A DNA stretch of 64,000 nucleotides from an uncultured Eubacterium sp. (GTDB lineage: Bacteria > Bacillota > Clostridia > Lachnospirales > Lachnospiraceae): assembly GCF_937958975.1 (NCBI RefSeq), contig NZ_CALGRE010000017.1, positions 1 to 64,000 on the forward strand, given 5' to 3'. Both the position numbers and the translations under genes were made by a program. The notes under the pieces were generated by a model. The model saw nothing but the letters and a program-made list of their open reading frames with translations. It was not told where the DNA came from and ran no database searches. Positions 8,768-17,066 of this stretch are shown one piece after another; the first letter of the stretch is position 1; each line of letters opens with the position of its first letter.

Positions 8768-9508
8768 ATGAAAAGAGTAAGGCTGGTTATTGCCTATGAT
8801 GGAACAAATTACTGCGGATGGCAGATACAAATAAATGGGCTTACTGTGGAAGAAGTTTTAAATAAGGCATTGTCCGATTTATTGGGAGAGAACATAGCAG
8901 TTATCGGGGCAAGCAGAACGGATTCGGGTGTCCATGCACTGGGTAATGTGGCAGTGTTTGATACAGATACAAGAATACCTGCCGAAAAAATTAGTTTTGC
9001 ATTGAATCAGAGGCTTCCGGATGATATCAGAATCCAGAAATCAGAGGAAGTTTCACCGGAATTTCATCCAAGATTTTGTGATAGCGTAAAAACATATGAA
9101 TATAAAATATTAAATACAAAGTTTCCTAATCCGATGCTTAGAATGTACACTCATTTTGTGTATATGCCATTGGATGTGGAAAAAATGAAAGAAGCGGCAG
9201 CATATATTGTAGGTGAGCATGATTTCGCAAGTTTTTGTTCAGCAGGAAGTCAGGTAAAGACAACAATAAGAACGATATATACTTTAGATATTAGTAAGGA
9301 AGGTGATATTATTTGTATCAGAATCAGTGGAAATGGTTTCCTTTATAATATGGTAAGAATTATCGTTGGAACTCTATTGAAAGTGGGATTAAAGGTCTAT
9401 CCACCGGAGCATGTAGAAGAGATTCTTTTATTGAAAGACAGGTATGCAGCAGGACCTAAGGCACCGGCGAAAGGACTGACATTAATTGACATAAAGTATG
9501 AAAAATAG
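8768..9508 (+). CDS. truA: tRNA pseudouridine synthase A
   Basis: Converts uridines 38-40 in the tRNA anticodon stem to pseudouridine. It has 246 residues, the standard length. The catalytic Asp is D52 within GASRTDSGVHA. YEYKILN near 100 and NGFLYNMVRIIVGTL near 195 are also conserved. The start chosen is ATG 8768, five bases after GAGG; a GTG two codons earlier overlaps the ribosome site. It follows ecfT by 30 bases. In many Firmicutes rplM follows truA directly, but here 4.6 kb of other genes intervene. Confidence 0.96.
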   Translation: MKRVRLVIAYDGTNYCGWQIQINGLTVEEVLNKALSDLLGENIAVIGASRTDSGVHALGNVAVFDTDTRIPAEKISFALNQRLPDDIRIQKSEEVSPEFHPRFCDSVKTYEYKILNTKFPNPMLRMYTHFVYMPLDVEKMKEAAAYIVGEHDFASFCSAGSQVKTTIRTIYTLDISKEGDIICIRISGNGFLYNMVRIIVGTLLKVGLKVYPPEHVEEILLLKDRYAAGPKAPAKGLTLIDIKYEK

Positions 9509-9547
9509 TTTGTGAATTTTTGTAATAGAAATGTAATAAAGAAAACA

Positions 9548-9669
9548 TTGCTTTTCAGATATTGGAGTGATACGATACCTAACGAAAAATATCACATTCA
9601 CATCACAGTTAAATAGAATCTTATGTATTATAAGACAGGATTGCCATGAGTGAGAGGTGATACCTGTCT
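9548..9669 (+). promoter_or_regulatory. Candidate promoter and structured leader upstream of the surface-protein operon
   Basis: TTGCTT (9548-9553), a 17-base spacer and TACGAT (9571-9576) make a plausible promoter. Downstream, AGACAGG (9633-9639) and CCTGTCT (9663-9669) pair around a 23-base loop, with no T tract. The 234-base gap before the next gene is longer than a simple spacer needs. I could not match it to a known riboswitch class. Confidence 0.35.
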
Positions 9670-9742
9670 ATTTGTATGTAGCGGATGCCGTTTTGGGTAA
9701 TTCATTTTCTAAAAAACTGTTGTGCGGAGAGGAGAGGTTAAA

Positions 9743-10579
9743 ATGAAAAGAAGAATGTGTGTACATAACGTAATCGTGTTAATAGCAGCATTTTTGTGTA
9801 TAGGAATGCTAACAGTCACATCAGCGGCAACGGTAAAGGAACCCAAAAGTGGGAGTGAGAAATTTTTATCAGTTTCAGAGAAAAAGAAAGCTCCAAAGAA
9901 AAAAATTAGTGGAAAAATAATAACTAAAAATGGAAATAAGTTTTACAAAAAAAATGGGAAGATTGTAAAAAGAAAATTTGTAAAAGTAAAGGGAAAAACC
10001 TATCATTTTGGAAAGAATGGGGCTATGACAACCGGATGGATGAAATATAAGGGAAATTATTATTATTTTAACAGAAATAACGGAAAGATGGCAAGGAAAC
10101 GTAAAGTAGACGGAGTGTCTATTAATGAAGAGGGAAAAGCAAAGAACACTGAGAGTAATGTGGAAAAAATCAAAACTATGATTCGGGCAAAAAAGCGAAT
10201 GCTTAAACTCTGTGAACCTACGGATACGAAGAAACAGAAATTGCGAAAATGTTTTGACTGGGTAGCAAAAGCGCCATATAAGCGATATCGTTTCTTAAAA
10301 TCTATTTATAAGACAAAAGGCTGGGAAGTTACATTTGCCAATGATATTTTTGAAAATGGAGATGGATGTTGCGTATCCGAAGCGGCAGCATTAGCATTTT
10401 TAGTTCATGAATGTGGTTATAAGACAGTATATGTGGCTCATGATTCAGAACATGCGTGGATGGAATTAAATGGAAAGGTATATGATACTCTATTTGCAAG
10501 GTCTAAGGATTATGAGAAGTATTATAATCTGTCTTACAGTAATTATAACTGTCATGCTATCGATAAGAGAAAGATATAG
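9743..10579 (+). CDS. Secreted cell-wall-binding-repeat / transglutaminase-like protein
   Basis: A 278-residue exported protein. A signal peptide (KRR, then hydrophobic VIVLIAAFLCIGML, then TSAA) is followed by a Lys-rich linker and choline/glucan-binding-like repeats with aromatic-Gly patterns (KGKTYHFGKNGAMTTGW and KGNYYYFNRNNGKM, about 80-125). The C-terminal transglutaminase-like domain shows the triad as Cys209/210 in GDGCCVSEA, His237 in SEHAW, and Asp248 in VYDTLF. It probably acts as a wall-associated peptidase or cross-linking enzyme. GGAGAGG lies before ATG 9743; an in-frame GTG at 9722 is inside the ribosome-site region. It heads a four-gene run with MBOAT, SGNH and lipoprotein genes. 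Confidence 0.8.
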   Translation: MKRRMCVHNVIVLIAAFLCIGMLTVTSAATVKEPKSGSEKFLSVSEKKKAPKKKISGKIITKNGNKFYKKNGKIVKRKFVKVKGKTYHFGKNGAMTTGWMKYKGNYYYFNRNNGKMARKRKVDGVSINEEGKAKNTESNVEKIKTMIRAKKRMLKLCEPTDTKKQKLRKCFDWVAKAPYKRYRFLKSIYKTKGWEVTFANDIFENGDGCCVSEAAALAFLVHECGYKTVYVAHDSEHAWMELNGKVYDTLFARSKDYEKYYNLSYSNYNCHAIDKRKI

Positions 10580-10588
10580 GAGATTACA

Positions 10589-12016
10589 ATGGTTTTCAGT
10601 TCGGCAGTATTTTTGTTTGTATTTTTGCCGATAGTGTGTGCATTATATTTTTGCATACCAAAAATCAAGGCAAAAAATAATTTTTTAGTGGTAGCCAGTT
10701 TGATTTTTTATGCATTTGGCGAACCGGTGTATGTGCTGCTAATGATAGGCTCTATACTGGTTAATTACATATTGGGAAGAGGCATCGGACTATTTGCGAA
10801 GCGCAATTGTGTTGCAGGAAAGCGAAGTATTCTTATCACTGCTATTGCAGCAAATCTTGGAGTATTGTGCATTTTTAAATATACAGGATTTTTGATTGAA
10901 AACATTCATGAAATATTTGGGGTGAGATTACCTGTTCCAAGTATTACATTGCCTGTCGGGATTTCTTTTTTTACATTTCAGGCGCTTTCTTATGTGATTG
11001 ATGTGTATAGAAATCCGGATATGGAGCAAAAAAATGTATTTCGTTTGATGCTTTACATTTCTTTTTTTCCACAACTGATAGCAGGTCCGATTATAAGATA
11101 TAATGAAATAGAACAGCAAATGATTTCAAGAACATCAAGCGTAGACAAAGCGGCAGACGGAATACAGAGATTTATAAGAGGATTGACAAAGAAATTACTG
11201 TTGGCAAATGGAGCGGGATATATTGCAGATGCTGTTTTTGCCTTGGATATTGGTAAGTATAGCTTTTTTGTGGCATGGATTGGAGCAATTAGTTATACAT
11301 TACAGATATATTATGATTTTAGCGGATATTCAGATATGGCAATAGGAATGGCTAAAATATTTGGCTTTGAATTTAAGGATAATTTTAATCATCCGTATAG
11401 CGCTGAAGGGATGAAAGATTTCTGGCGGAGATGGCACATTTCTTTATCTTTGTGGTTTCGGGAGTATGTATATATTCCGCTCGGCGGAAATAGAAAAGGA
11501 AAATGCAGAACAGAGATAAATAAAATGATTGTATTTGCCTTAACAGGTATGTGGCATGGCGCCAATTGGACTTTTTTGATATGGGGAATGATTCATGGAG
11601 TGGCGAATGTGTTAGAAGATACGGTCGGGTGTTTTGTGAAAATAAAAAGTAAGGTAATAAAAAATCTTTACACATGGCTTGTTGTTATTGTGGCATTTGT
11701 AATGTTTCGGGCAGATACAGTTGCAATGGGGTTCAAAATGCTAAAAACAATGTTTACAGGATTTCGGTTTGAAATTCAATCTATCAGTTTTATCGGTGAA
11801 CTGTTGAGTCCATATTATATATTTATCTTAATTTTGGCAATCGTGTTTGCGTACCCGGTTAGAGATAGAATGATTGAATTTTTAGAAGAAAAGAGATATC
11901 ACTGTAAAAATATTGTCTGTTCCATGTTTTATCTGGCTGATATCTTATTACTTTTATTGTGTATTGTAAATTTGGCAACAACATCATACAATCCGTTTAT
12001 TTATTTTAGATTTTAG
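10589..12016 (+). CDS. MBOAT-family O-acyltransferase (AlgI/DltB-like), copy 1
   Basis: A polytopic membrane O-acyltransferase, 475 residues. It probably passes acyl (acetyl) groups across the membrane for modification of a surface glycan. The start MVFSSAVFLFVFLPIV, GPIIRY, SGYSDMAIG, FWRRWHISLSLWFREYVYIPLGG (about 278-300) and MWHGANW with the proposed catalytic His323 are all AlgI hallmarks. It starts 9 bases after the transglutaminase gene with AGGAG before ATG 10589. The next gene encodes an AlgJ/AlgX-like partner. A paralogue lies at 25612, and the two N-termini are nearly alike residue by residue. Acceptor polymer unknown. Confidence 0.9.
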   Translation: MVFSSAVFLFVFLPIVCALYFCIPKIKAKNNFLVVASLIFYAFGEPVYVLLMIGSILVNYILGRGIGLFAKRNCVAGKRSILITAIAANLGVLCIFKYTGFLIENIHEIFGVRLPVPSITLPVGISFFTFQALSYVIDVYRNPDMEQKNVFRLMLYISFFPQLIAGPIIRYNEIEQQMISRTSSVDKAADGIQRFIRGLTKKLLLANGAGYIADAVFALDIGKYSFFVAWIGAISYTLQIYYDFSGYSDMAIGMAKIFGFEFKDNFNHPYSAEGMKDFWRRWHISLSLWFREYVYIPLGGNRKGKCRTEINKMIVFALTGMWHGANWTFLIWGMIHGVANVLEDTVGCFVKIKSKVIKNLYTWLVVIVAFVMFRADTVAMGFKMLKTMFTGFRFEIQSISFIGELLSPYYIFILILAIVFAYPVRDRMIEFLEEKRYHCKNIVCSMFYLADILLLLLCIVNLATTSYNPFIYFRF

Positions 12017-12029
12017 GATGGAGGAACAA

Positions 12030-13436
12030 ATGAAGAAAAAAATTTATATAGCAGTTTTTTTTATAATACTATGTTTACCATCCTTTGCAATGCTTTTTTA
12101 TAAAACAGATGCGAATGTTGAAAAAAGAAAGGTTCAGAGTTTCCCCGACTTAAAAAAGGAAGGAAAGTTAAATATCCGTTATTTTGATGAACTCAGTAAC
12201 TATTTTTCTGATAATTTTGCATATCGACAGGAACTGATTGCAATAGATGCATTTATAAAAAGTAAAATATTTAAAGAGTCCAATAATGAAAAGGTGATTG
12301 TTGGAAAGAACGGGTGGTTGTTTTTTAGTGAAACATTGGATGATTATTTGGGACGAAATACATTGTCTGACAGACAGATTTTTTCCTGTGCAAGGGTTCT
12401 TTATCTGTTACAGGAGAATGCAGAACAAAATGGCAAAAAGTTTTTATTTACTGTTGCGCCCAATAAGAATGCGCTTTATCCTGAGTATATGCCGGATAGA
12501 TATATTCAAATCGATGACAAAAATAATTACGCAATGTTGAAAAAGGAATTGTCTGCACAAAGGGTGAATTTTATTGACTTGCAAAAATTATTTCAGGACG
12601 AGAGAAAAGTTGTATATCATAAATTGGATACCCATTGGAATAATGAAGGAGCTGCAATGGCATGCAATTGGATTTTGGACAATCTTGAACAACAGCATTA
12701 TGATTATAGCAGCGAGCCAAAGAAAATTGAAAATAATTTTTCGGGAGATTTATATGGAATGTTATTTCCCAAAGGAGATAAAAAAGATGAGAATATAATA
12801 TACGAAAAAAAGCATTCCTATATATATGTCTCTAAGACAAAAAATGTTGAGGACATTTCTTTAAAAACGGAGAATTTAGAGAAAGACGGTTCAATTGTAA
12901 TGTATCGCGATTCTTTTGGAAATGCATTGATTCCGTTTATAGCGGATGAATTTAAAAATGGATATTTTACAAAGGCGGTTCCATATAACTGGGAATTAGC
13001 AGACATTTATAATGCAGATGCCGTTGTGATAGAGATTGCGCAGAGACATATTTCATCTCTTATAGAGGAGGTTCCTTATATGGAGGCACCGCTCAGAGAA
13101 GAGAAAATTGATATACAGGAAAAGAATGACTGCACTTCGACGTTGGAGAGAGTTGAAAGTGAAGATGATTATATGCAATTTCGAGGAATAATAGATAAGA
13201 AGTATATTGATAAGGATGGAAAAATTTTACTTAGATTTCGGAATGATAAAAGGCAATATACTTTCGAGGCGTTTCCAGCTGCGTTTGGAGGAGAAAGTAG
13301 CAGCGGGTATGAGTATGGAATGTATTTTGATACATCTTTTTGTGAAGCGGGTTCATATGATGTAGAAGTTATATCCGAAAAAGAGGGGAGATATTATACT
13401 TCCGGGAACCAAGTAGAAATAACAATAGAAGAGTAA
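12030..13436 (+). CDS. AlgJ/AlgX-like SGNH acetyltransferase domain protein
   Basis: A 468-residue extracellular protein with an N-terminal membrane anchor (KKKIYIAVFFIILCLPSF). The SGNH hydrolase-like fold of the AlgJ/AlgX/DHHW group shows the Asp-x-His pair in LDTHWNNEGA (near 205) and the nucleophile Ser in YRDSFGNALIP (near 295). Such proteins receive acyl groups from an MBOAT partner and put them on exported polysaccharide. The last about 90 residues form a beta-rich extra domain. The start is ATG 12030, because GGAGG lies between it and an earlier in-frame ATG at 12018. It follows the MBOAT gene almost directly. Confidence 0.82.
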   Translation: MKKKIYIAVFFIILCLPSFAMLFYKTDANVEKRKVQSFPDLKKEGKLNIRYFDELSNYFSDNFAYRQELIAIDAFIKSKIFKESNNEKVIVGKNGWLFFSETLDDYLGRNTLSDRQIFSCARVLYLLQENAEQNGKKFLFTVAPNKNALYPEYMPDRYIQIDDKNNYAMLKKELSAQRVNFIDLQKLFQDERKVVYHKLDTHWNNEGAAMACNWILDNLEQQHYDYSSEPKKIENNFSGDLYGMLFPKGDKKDENIIYEKKHSYIYVSKTKNVEDISLKTENLEKDGSIVMYRDSFGNALIPFIADEFKNGYFTKAVPYNWELADIYNADAVVIEIAQRHISSLIEEVPYMEAPLREEKIDIQEKNDCTSTLERVESEDDYMQFRGIIDKKYIDKDGKILLRFRNDKRQYTFEAFPAAFGGESSSGYEYGMYFDTSFCEAGSYDVEVISEKEGRYYTSGNQVEITIEE

Positions 13437-13483
13437 AACTATGTTTGTATAGATTATAACAGATTTAAATGGAGGAACGTAAG

Positions 13484-13993
13484 ATGAGAAAAAATATATT
13501 TATGGTTATAACATTAATGACATTTGCTGTGTTTGCAACAGCGTGTGGAGGAAATAAAAAAGAAGTGGCAACTGTAGAAATAACATCTGAGGTAGAGGCG
13601 ACAACGCAGGTGGAAAACATATCAGAGAGTACGACAGAGAAAAAAACGAAGGAAGCAGTTACGAAAGCTCAGGAAATAAAGGAGAAAAAGACAGAGGCAG
13701 CAACGACAGAAAAGATAACTGAAAAAATTACAGAAAAAGTAACAGAAAAGCCTACAAAGAGAAAAAAGGAAAAGGTAACGAAAAGTAATGCAGAAGAAAA
13801 TAAAAAGAAGGCTAAAAAATATATAGGAAAGTCTCTGGATGAGCTTGTGAGTAAAATCGGAAAGTACAAAAAAATGGAAAAAGCAAAAAGTTGTCTTGTT
13901 GAAGGAGAGTTTGACGGAATGTTTTATTATGACGGTTTTATCGTTTCCGCTTCAACCGAGAATGGAGAATGGATTGTGTCGAGTGTGGATTAA
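13484..13993 (+). CDS. Lipoprotein with Thr-Glu-Lys repeat linker
   Basis: A 169-residue predicted lipoprotein of unknown function. The signal peptide ends in a lipobox with Cys (ATAC followed by GG, about residue 21). A low-complexity Thr/Glu/Lys region follows (about 30-105), with the repeated unit EKIT/TEKVTEKP, likely a wall-spanning stalk. The compact C-terminal domain (about 110-169; KYIGKSLDELVSKIGKYKK ... GMFYYDGFIVSA) resembles small extracellular domains found in Clostridia. GGAGG before ATG 13484 decides the start over an ATG at 13469 that lies in the ribosome site. It is the last gene of the first acyltransferase module. Confidence 0.75.
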   Translation: MRKNIFMVITLMTFAVFATACGGNKKEVATVEITSEVEATTQVENISESTTEKKTKEAVTKAQEIKEKKTEAATTEKITEKITEKVTEKPTKRKKEKVTKSNAEENKKKAKKYIGKSLDELVSKIGKYKKMEKAKSCLVEGEFDGMFYYDGFIVSASTENGEWIVSSVD

Positions 13994-14017
13994 AATGAAA
14001 TTTCTGTAAAAATATAA

Positions 14018-14046
14018 TTGACAGTATAAATTACTTATTATATAAT
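14018..14046 (+). promoter_or_regulatory. Consensus sigma-A promoter of rplM-rpsI
   Basis: TTGACA and TATAAT are both exact consensus, with a 17-base spacer. The -10 element ends 118 bases before rplM. It gives the ribosomal pair its own strong promoter, which is needed because the upstream genes are an inserted surface locus. Confidence 0.92.
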
Positions 14047-14050
14047 AAGG

Positions 14051-14164
14051 TTTATTGTGACGTGTTATGCACGTTGGTTGTGCATCTTAGCCAAAGCCCC
14101 GGTATGGATGTGGAACATTGAAAAAGAAAAATTGAAGATAAGCAAAATTTCAGGAGGTAAACCA
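14051..14164 (+). promoter_or_regulatory. rplM 5' leader, candidate L13 autoregulatory element
   Basis: The transcript from the promoter above carries a leader of more than 100 bases. It has a perfect hairpin, ATGCAC (14067-14072) and GTGCAT (14080-14085) with a 7-base loop, and a strong AGGAGG just before the start. Firmicutes rplM genes often carry an L13 leader through which L13 represses its own synthesis. Membership of that RNA family is inference from position and the hairpin; a covariance-model search would decide. Confidence 0.5.
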
Positions 14165-14593
14165 ATGAAAACATACATGGCTAGTCCAGCAGATATTGAA
14201 AGAAAATGGTATGTAGTTGATGCTACAGGATATACATTAGGACGTTTGTCATCAGAAGTTGCTAAAATCTTAAGAGGAAAGAACAAACCACAGTTCACAC
14301 CTCATATTGATACAGGTGATTATGTAATTGTAACAAACGCAGACAAGATTAAAGTTACAGGTAAAAAGTTAGACCAGAAAGTTTATTATCATCATTCAGA
14401 TTATGTTGGTGGTATGAAAGAAATAACACTGAAAGAAAAGCTTGCTAAGAAGCCTGAAAGCGTTATTGAACTTGCAGTTAAAGGCATGCTTCCAAAGGGA
14501 CCTTTAGGAAGAAGCATGATAAAGAAACTTTTTGTTTATGCTGGCGCTGAGCATCCACATGCAGCTCAGAAACCGGAAGAATTAACATTTTAG
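14165..14593 (+). CDS. rplM: 50S ribosomal protein L13
   Basis: Ribosomal protein L13, 142 residues, the standard length. MKTYMASPADIERKWYVVDA at the N-terminus, LGRLSSEVAKILRGK and the MLPKGPLGR motif are conserved. It is an early-assembly protein of the large subunit. The reading frame is open 108 bases further upstream, but AGGAGG before ATG 14165 and family length fix the start there. It is co-transcribed with rpsI 23 bases downstream. Confidence 0.97.
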   Translation: MKTYMASPADIERKWYVVDATGYTLGRLSSEVAKILRGKNKPQFTPHIDTGDYVIVTNADKIKVTGKKLDQKVYYHHSDYVGGMKEITLKEKLAKKPESVIELAVKGMLPKGPLGRSMIKKLFVYAGAEHPHAAQKPEELTF

Positions 14594-14616
14594 TTGACTG
14601 AGAGGAGGAAATGACA

Positions 14617-15009
14617 ATGGCTATAGAAAAGTATTATGGAACAGGTAGAAGAAAAAGCAGTATTGCTAGAGTATATGTAATGCCTGGTAAAGGAAATATC
14701 ACAATTAATAAAAGAAACATTGATGAATACTTTGGTCTTGAGACATTAAAGGTAATCGTTCGTCAGCCATTAACAACTATTAATGGTACTGATAAATATG
14801 ATGTTATCGTAAATGTACATGGTGGCGGATATACAGGACAGGCTGGAGCTATCAGACATGGTATTGCCAGAGCATTGGTTCAGGCTGATGCTGAAAACAG
14901 ACCTGCATTAAAGAAGGCTGGATTCCTGACAAGAGATTCAAGAATGAAAGAAAGAAAGAAATACGGTCTCAAAGCAGCGAGAAGAGCACCACAGTTTTCA
15001 AAGAGATAA
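14617..15009 (+). CDS. rpsI: 30S ribosomal protein S9
   Basis: Ribosomal protein S9, 130 residues, standard. YYGTGRRKSSIARVYVMPG opens the protein. The C-terminal tail, ending APQFSKR, reaches the P-site tRNA. The start is ATG 14617: AGAGGAGG lies 8 bases before it but only 2 before the ATG at 14611. The 3' end of rpsI is a known integration site for some tyrosine-recombinase elements in Gram-positive bacteria, and an integrase remnant lies 126 bases downstream here. Confidence 0.97.
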   Translation: MAIEKYYGTGRRKSSIARVYVMPGKGNITINKRNIDEYFGLETLKVIVRQPLTTINGTDKYDVIVNVHGGGYTGQAGAIRHGIARALVQADAENRPALKKAGFLTRDSRMKERKKYGLKAARRAPQFSKR

Positions 15010-15035
15010 TTCAAAACAGAATACGAATTTTCCAA

Positions 15036-15068
15036 AAAGCCCTCAAACCCTTGTGTTTGGGGGTTTAC
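15036..15068 (+). terminator. Terminator after rpsI
   Basis: AAAGCCCTCAAAC pairs with GTTTGGGGGTTT (one G-U pair) around a 6-base loop. It is followed by an interrupted T-rich stretch. It closes the rplM-rpsI transcript. Confidence 0.72.
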
Positions 15069-15134
15069 TTATTTTCAAAAAAACTACAAAAACCTAGAAA
15101 AAAGCATCGTAGGGAACATACAGAGAACAAAAGT

Positions 15135-15326
15135 TTATATCATGTTTATGACTTCTAGCAATATTGACATATCCAAATGAGTATATACTCTTTCCGTTAA
15201 GGATTGTGCTTCAGCGTTATAGACACTCTTTTTAATTGTGGTTTGATCTACTTTGGCAGCAGTCAACATTAATAAACATGTATGACGTTTGTCATACGAG
15301 TTATGTTTTAAATGTAAATCTTTCAT
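15135..15326 (-). pseudogene. Tyrosine recombinase (phage-type integrase), C-terminal remnant
   Basis: The 63-residue minus-strand frame reads like the end of a phage/ICE integrase. RHTCLLMLTAAKVDQTTIKK corresponds to the R-H-T box and following helix. The region that should contain the second conserved His (usually VGHAG) has become SVYNAEAQ, and the catalytic Tyr is kept in TERVYTHLD, followed by LLEVINMI. The N-terminal 80 percent of the enzyme, including the first catalytic Arg, is missing upstream. It is therefore a dead stump. Its place directly after rpsI suggests an element once integrated at the rpsI 3' end. Confidence 0.82.
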
Positions 15327-15734
15327 GAATCGTTAATAACGGTGATAAAATGTAAAAAGATGGAGGTTAAATTTTTAATGTTTAACTTATATGAAATAAA
15401 GAAGTATAAAAAATTTGTTGTTCTCTATTCGGCTGATTGTCGGACAGGTCTGGCTTTAGGTGTGGGATAGCTCTACCTTGCCGACAAAAGAATGGTCCTA
15501 TGCCAAGAAAAAGTACAAGTTTAACGTGAACTTCACCTTAATTTTTTTAATTATGTTACATTAATTTCAAGTTTCCTCAATTATAAGACTTTTTGAATAA
15601 CTGCTTTTATCTGCTGTTTGGCCTCAAAGGTATTGCTTTAAAACCCATGTTATGATTTTTCTTGAATATAAATCCATTGTGCTTGTTAAAGAAACAATTT
15701 AATCAAAAGTCTATATGTATTTAATAGCTGAACA
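15327..15734. other. Gene-poor stretch with no recognised gene
   Basis: This stretch holds AT-rich sequence with many stops. One 30-codon ORF at 15378-15470 has GGAGG upstream but no recognisable relatives. The segment around 15440-15500 (TTGTCGGC and its partial complement) has an unusual composition and may be a further remnant of mobile DNA. I see no RNA gene or intact coding region. Confidence 0.5.
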
Positions 15735-15988
15735 TCATACTACATCTTGTGCACTTCTTAATTCTCTGCACAGTCTGGCATTTTCCTTTGCTTTATCGCT
15801 TCCATAATTGCCCGTTCTCTAGTTGGAATATTTCTCTCATTCATTTGATATTTCTTCCGTCATGTGGAAAGGGAGATTTTTTGATATGCCAAGATTCGCT
15901 GTACAGGCATTTACACTTAATTCTTGATGTTATTCCCAATATCTGACTGCTACTTTCTTAAATTCTTCTGAGTACCGTGTTGCTATGT
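15735..15988 (-). pseudogene. IS3-family transposase orfA remnant (stops and frameshift)
   Basis: On the minus strand, conceptual translation across one in-frame stop and at least one frameshift gives the classic IS3/IS150 OrfA pattern. ATRYSEEFKKVAVRYWE is followed by a stop, then HQELSVNACTANLGISK, and after a frameshift GNYGSDKAKENARLCRELR. This is the helix-turn-helix part and the start of the leucine-zipper part. No orfB is present downstream, so the insertion sequence is a decayed fragment. Confidence 0.78.
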
Positions 15989-16034
15989 TTTAATTATCTA
16001 TTCGTTGTTTTTATATTGCATCTATATCAAGGAG

Positions 16035-16099
16035 TGTTCCACATCTAACTTGTACTATTTATATGCTACTACTAGAAGGGGGATGAAGAGTGTGGAACA
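16035..16099. repeat. 9-bp perfect inverted repeat, possible IS or element end
   Basis: TGTTCCACA (16035-16043) and TGTGGAACA (16091-16099) are exact reverse complements, 47 bases apart. They lie just outside the decayed IS3 fragment. They could be terminal-repeat scars or a chance pair. A 28-codon ORF (16083-16169) between this and the HNH gene has no recognisable relatives. Confidence 0.35.
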
Positions 16100-16148
16100 G
16101 ATGGTTGAGAAGGTTAGGGATGGATTTAGAAGACTATTTAATACATTT

Positions 16149-16189
16149 TATGAAAACTACTATGGATAACAATTGTAGTGGTTTTCATA
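16149..16189. repeat. 15-bp hairpin upstream of the HNH-like gene
   Basis: TATGAAAACTACTAT (16149-16163) pairs with GTAGTGGTTTTCATA (16175-16189) over all 15 positions, counting two G-U pairs, with an 11-base loop. No T tract follows on the plus strand. It may be a terminator remnant or a structured element bordering the accessory genes. Confidence 0.5.
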
Positions 16190-16247
16190 CAAGTGTTAAA
16201 TAATAAAAAGTATGCTATAATTATGAAAAAAATAGGATATAGAAGTA

Positions 16248-17036
16248 ATGGGAAAAAAGGAAATAGGATATTGTCATATTTGTGGTTGCTATGGAGAATT
16301 GTCTTATGAACATATACCGCCAGAGACTGCACTTAACAGTGACAGGGCGATAATATATACAGGTGATGATGTAATCAAAAGATACAAAGGAGAAAAATCA
16401 AGATATATATGTAGGCAACAAGGTATGGGAAAATTTTCACTTTGCGAAAATTGCAATAATAAAACAGGTTCTTGGTATGTTCCGCAGTATAGTGATGTGG
16501 CAAAAGATGTGGCTCGAAGTATGCATAAAAGGGAAAAATTAGAGCATGGAGATATATTAGGATTTTCGTCAAATAATTTTCCGGCGCTTGCTTTTGTAAA
16601 ACAAGTAATAACAATGTTTTGCAGTTTGTTGCCGATAGAAGAAGTAAAACGCCTAGGATTTGATAAGTTGTTGCTTGAAAAGGAAAGCAATGAAGTAGAT
16701 ACTACTTTATTTGATTTGCGCATATACTTAACACCAGCTAATGTTGGGAAATTAATGATTGGTCCGTGTGCGGTTTTATATAAAGCAGGTGCGGGAATAG
16801 AAACAATGTGGGTTTCTGATTTGGGCGTATATCCTTTTGGCTTTATATTAAATTTGACACCGGAGTATCCTATAGAATATGGAGTGGGCATAACTCGTTT
16901 TTTTGAAGCTGAATATGATAAAGGGTATAATATGCAATGGGGATTGATGTATTTGGAGAGAACTGATAAATCATTACCATTACCATTACAGTTTAAACCT
17001 TTACCTAAGTTTAATGAAAAGGATGATATTAACTGA
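16248..17036 (+). CDS. HNH-endonuclease-like zinc-finger protein, unknown function
   Basis: A 262-residue protein whose N-terminal third resembles an HNH nuclease. A first knuckle CHICG (residues 9-13) and EHIPPETAL (about 21-29; the Glu-His pair) precede a second knuckle CENCNNKTG (about 65-73), where the closing Asn of the motif would sit. The C-terminal two thirds match no family I recognise. An extended -10 box (TGCTATAAT, 16213-16221) lies just upstream, so it is probably transcribed alone. A strong terminator follows. It sits beside a restriction-modification pair in a region with mobile-element debris, so a defence role is possible but not shown. Confidence 0.6.
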   Translation: MGKKEIGYCHICGCYGELSYEHIPPETALNSDRAIIYTGDDVIKRYKGEKSRYICRQQGMGKFSLCENCNNKTGSWYVPQYSDVAKDVARSMHKREKLEHGDILGFSSNNFPALAFVKQVITMFCSLLPIEEVKRLGFDKLLLEKESNEVDTTLFDLRIYLTPANVGKLMIGPCAVLYKAGAGIETMWVSDLGVYPFGFILNLTPEYPIEYGVGITRFFEAEYDKGYNMQWGLMYLERTDKSLPLPLQFKPLPKFNEKDDIN

Positions 17037-17066
17037 AATGATTATGTAAATAAAAAATTAATAAGT

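Noticed and set aside
9509..9742. Possible c-di-GMP or c-di-AMP riboswitch before the transglutaminase gene
   Set aside because: The conserved core sequences of these classes were not found, only a generic hairpin.
15749..15946. 65-codon plus-strand ORF downstream of rpsI
   Set aside because: It is antisense to the IS3 orfA remnant, which explains the open frame.
16304..16891. 195-codon minus-strand ORF opposite the HNH-like gene
   Set aside because: The plus-strand frame has zinc-knuckle motifs, a promoter and a terminator; the antisense frame has no recognisable motif.
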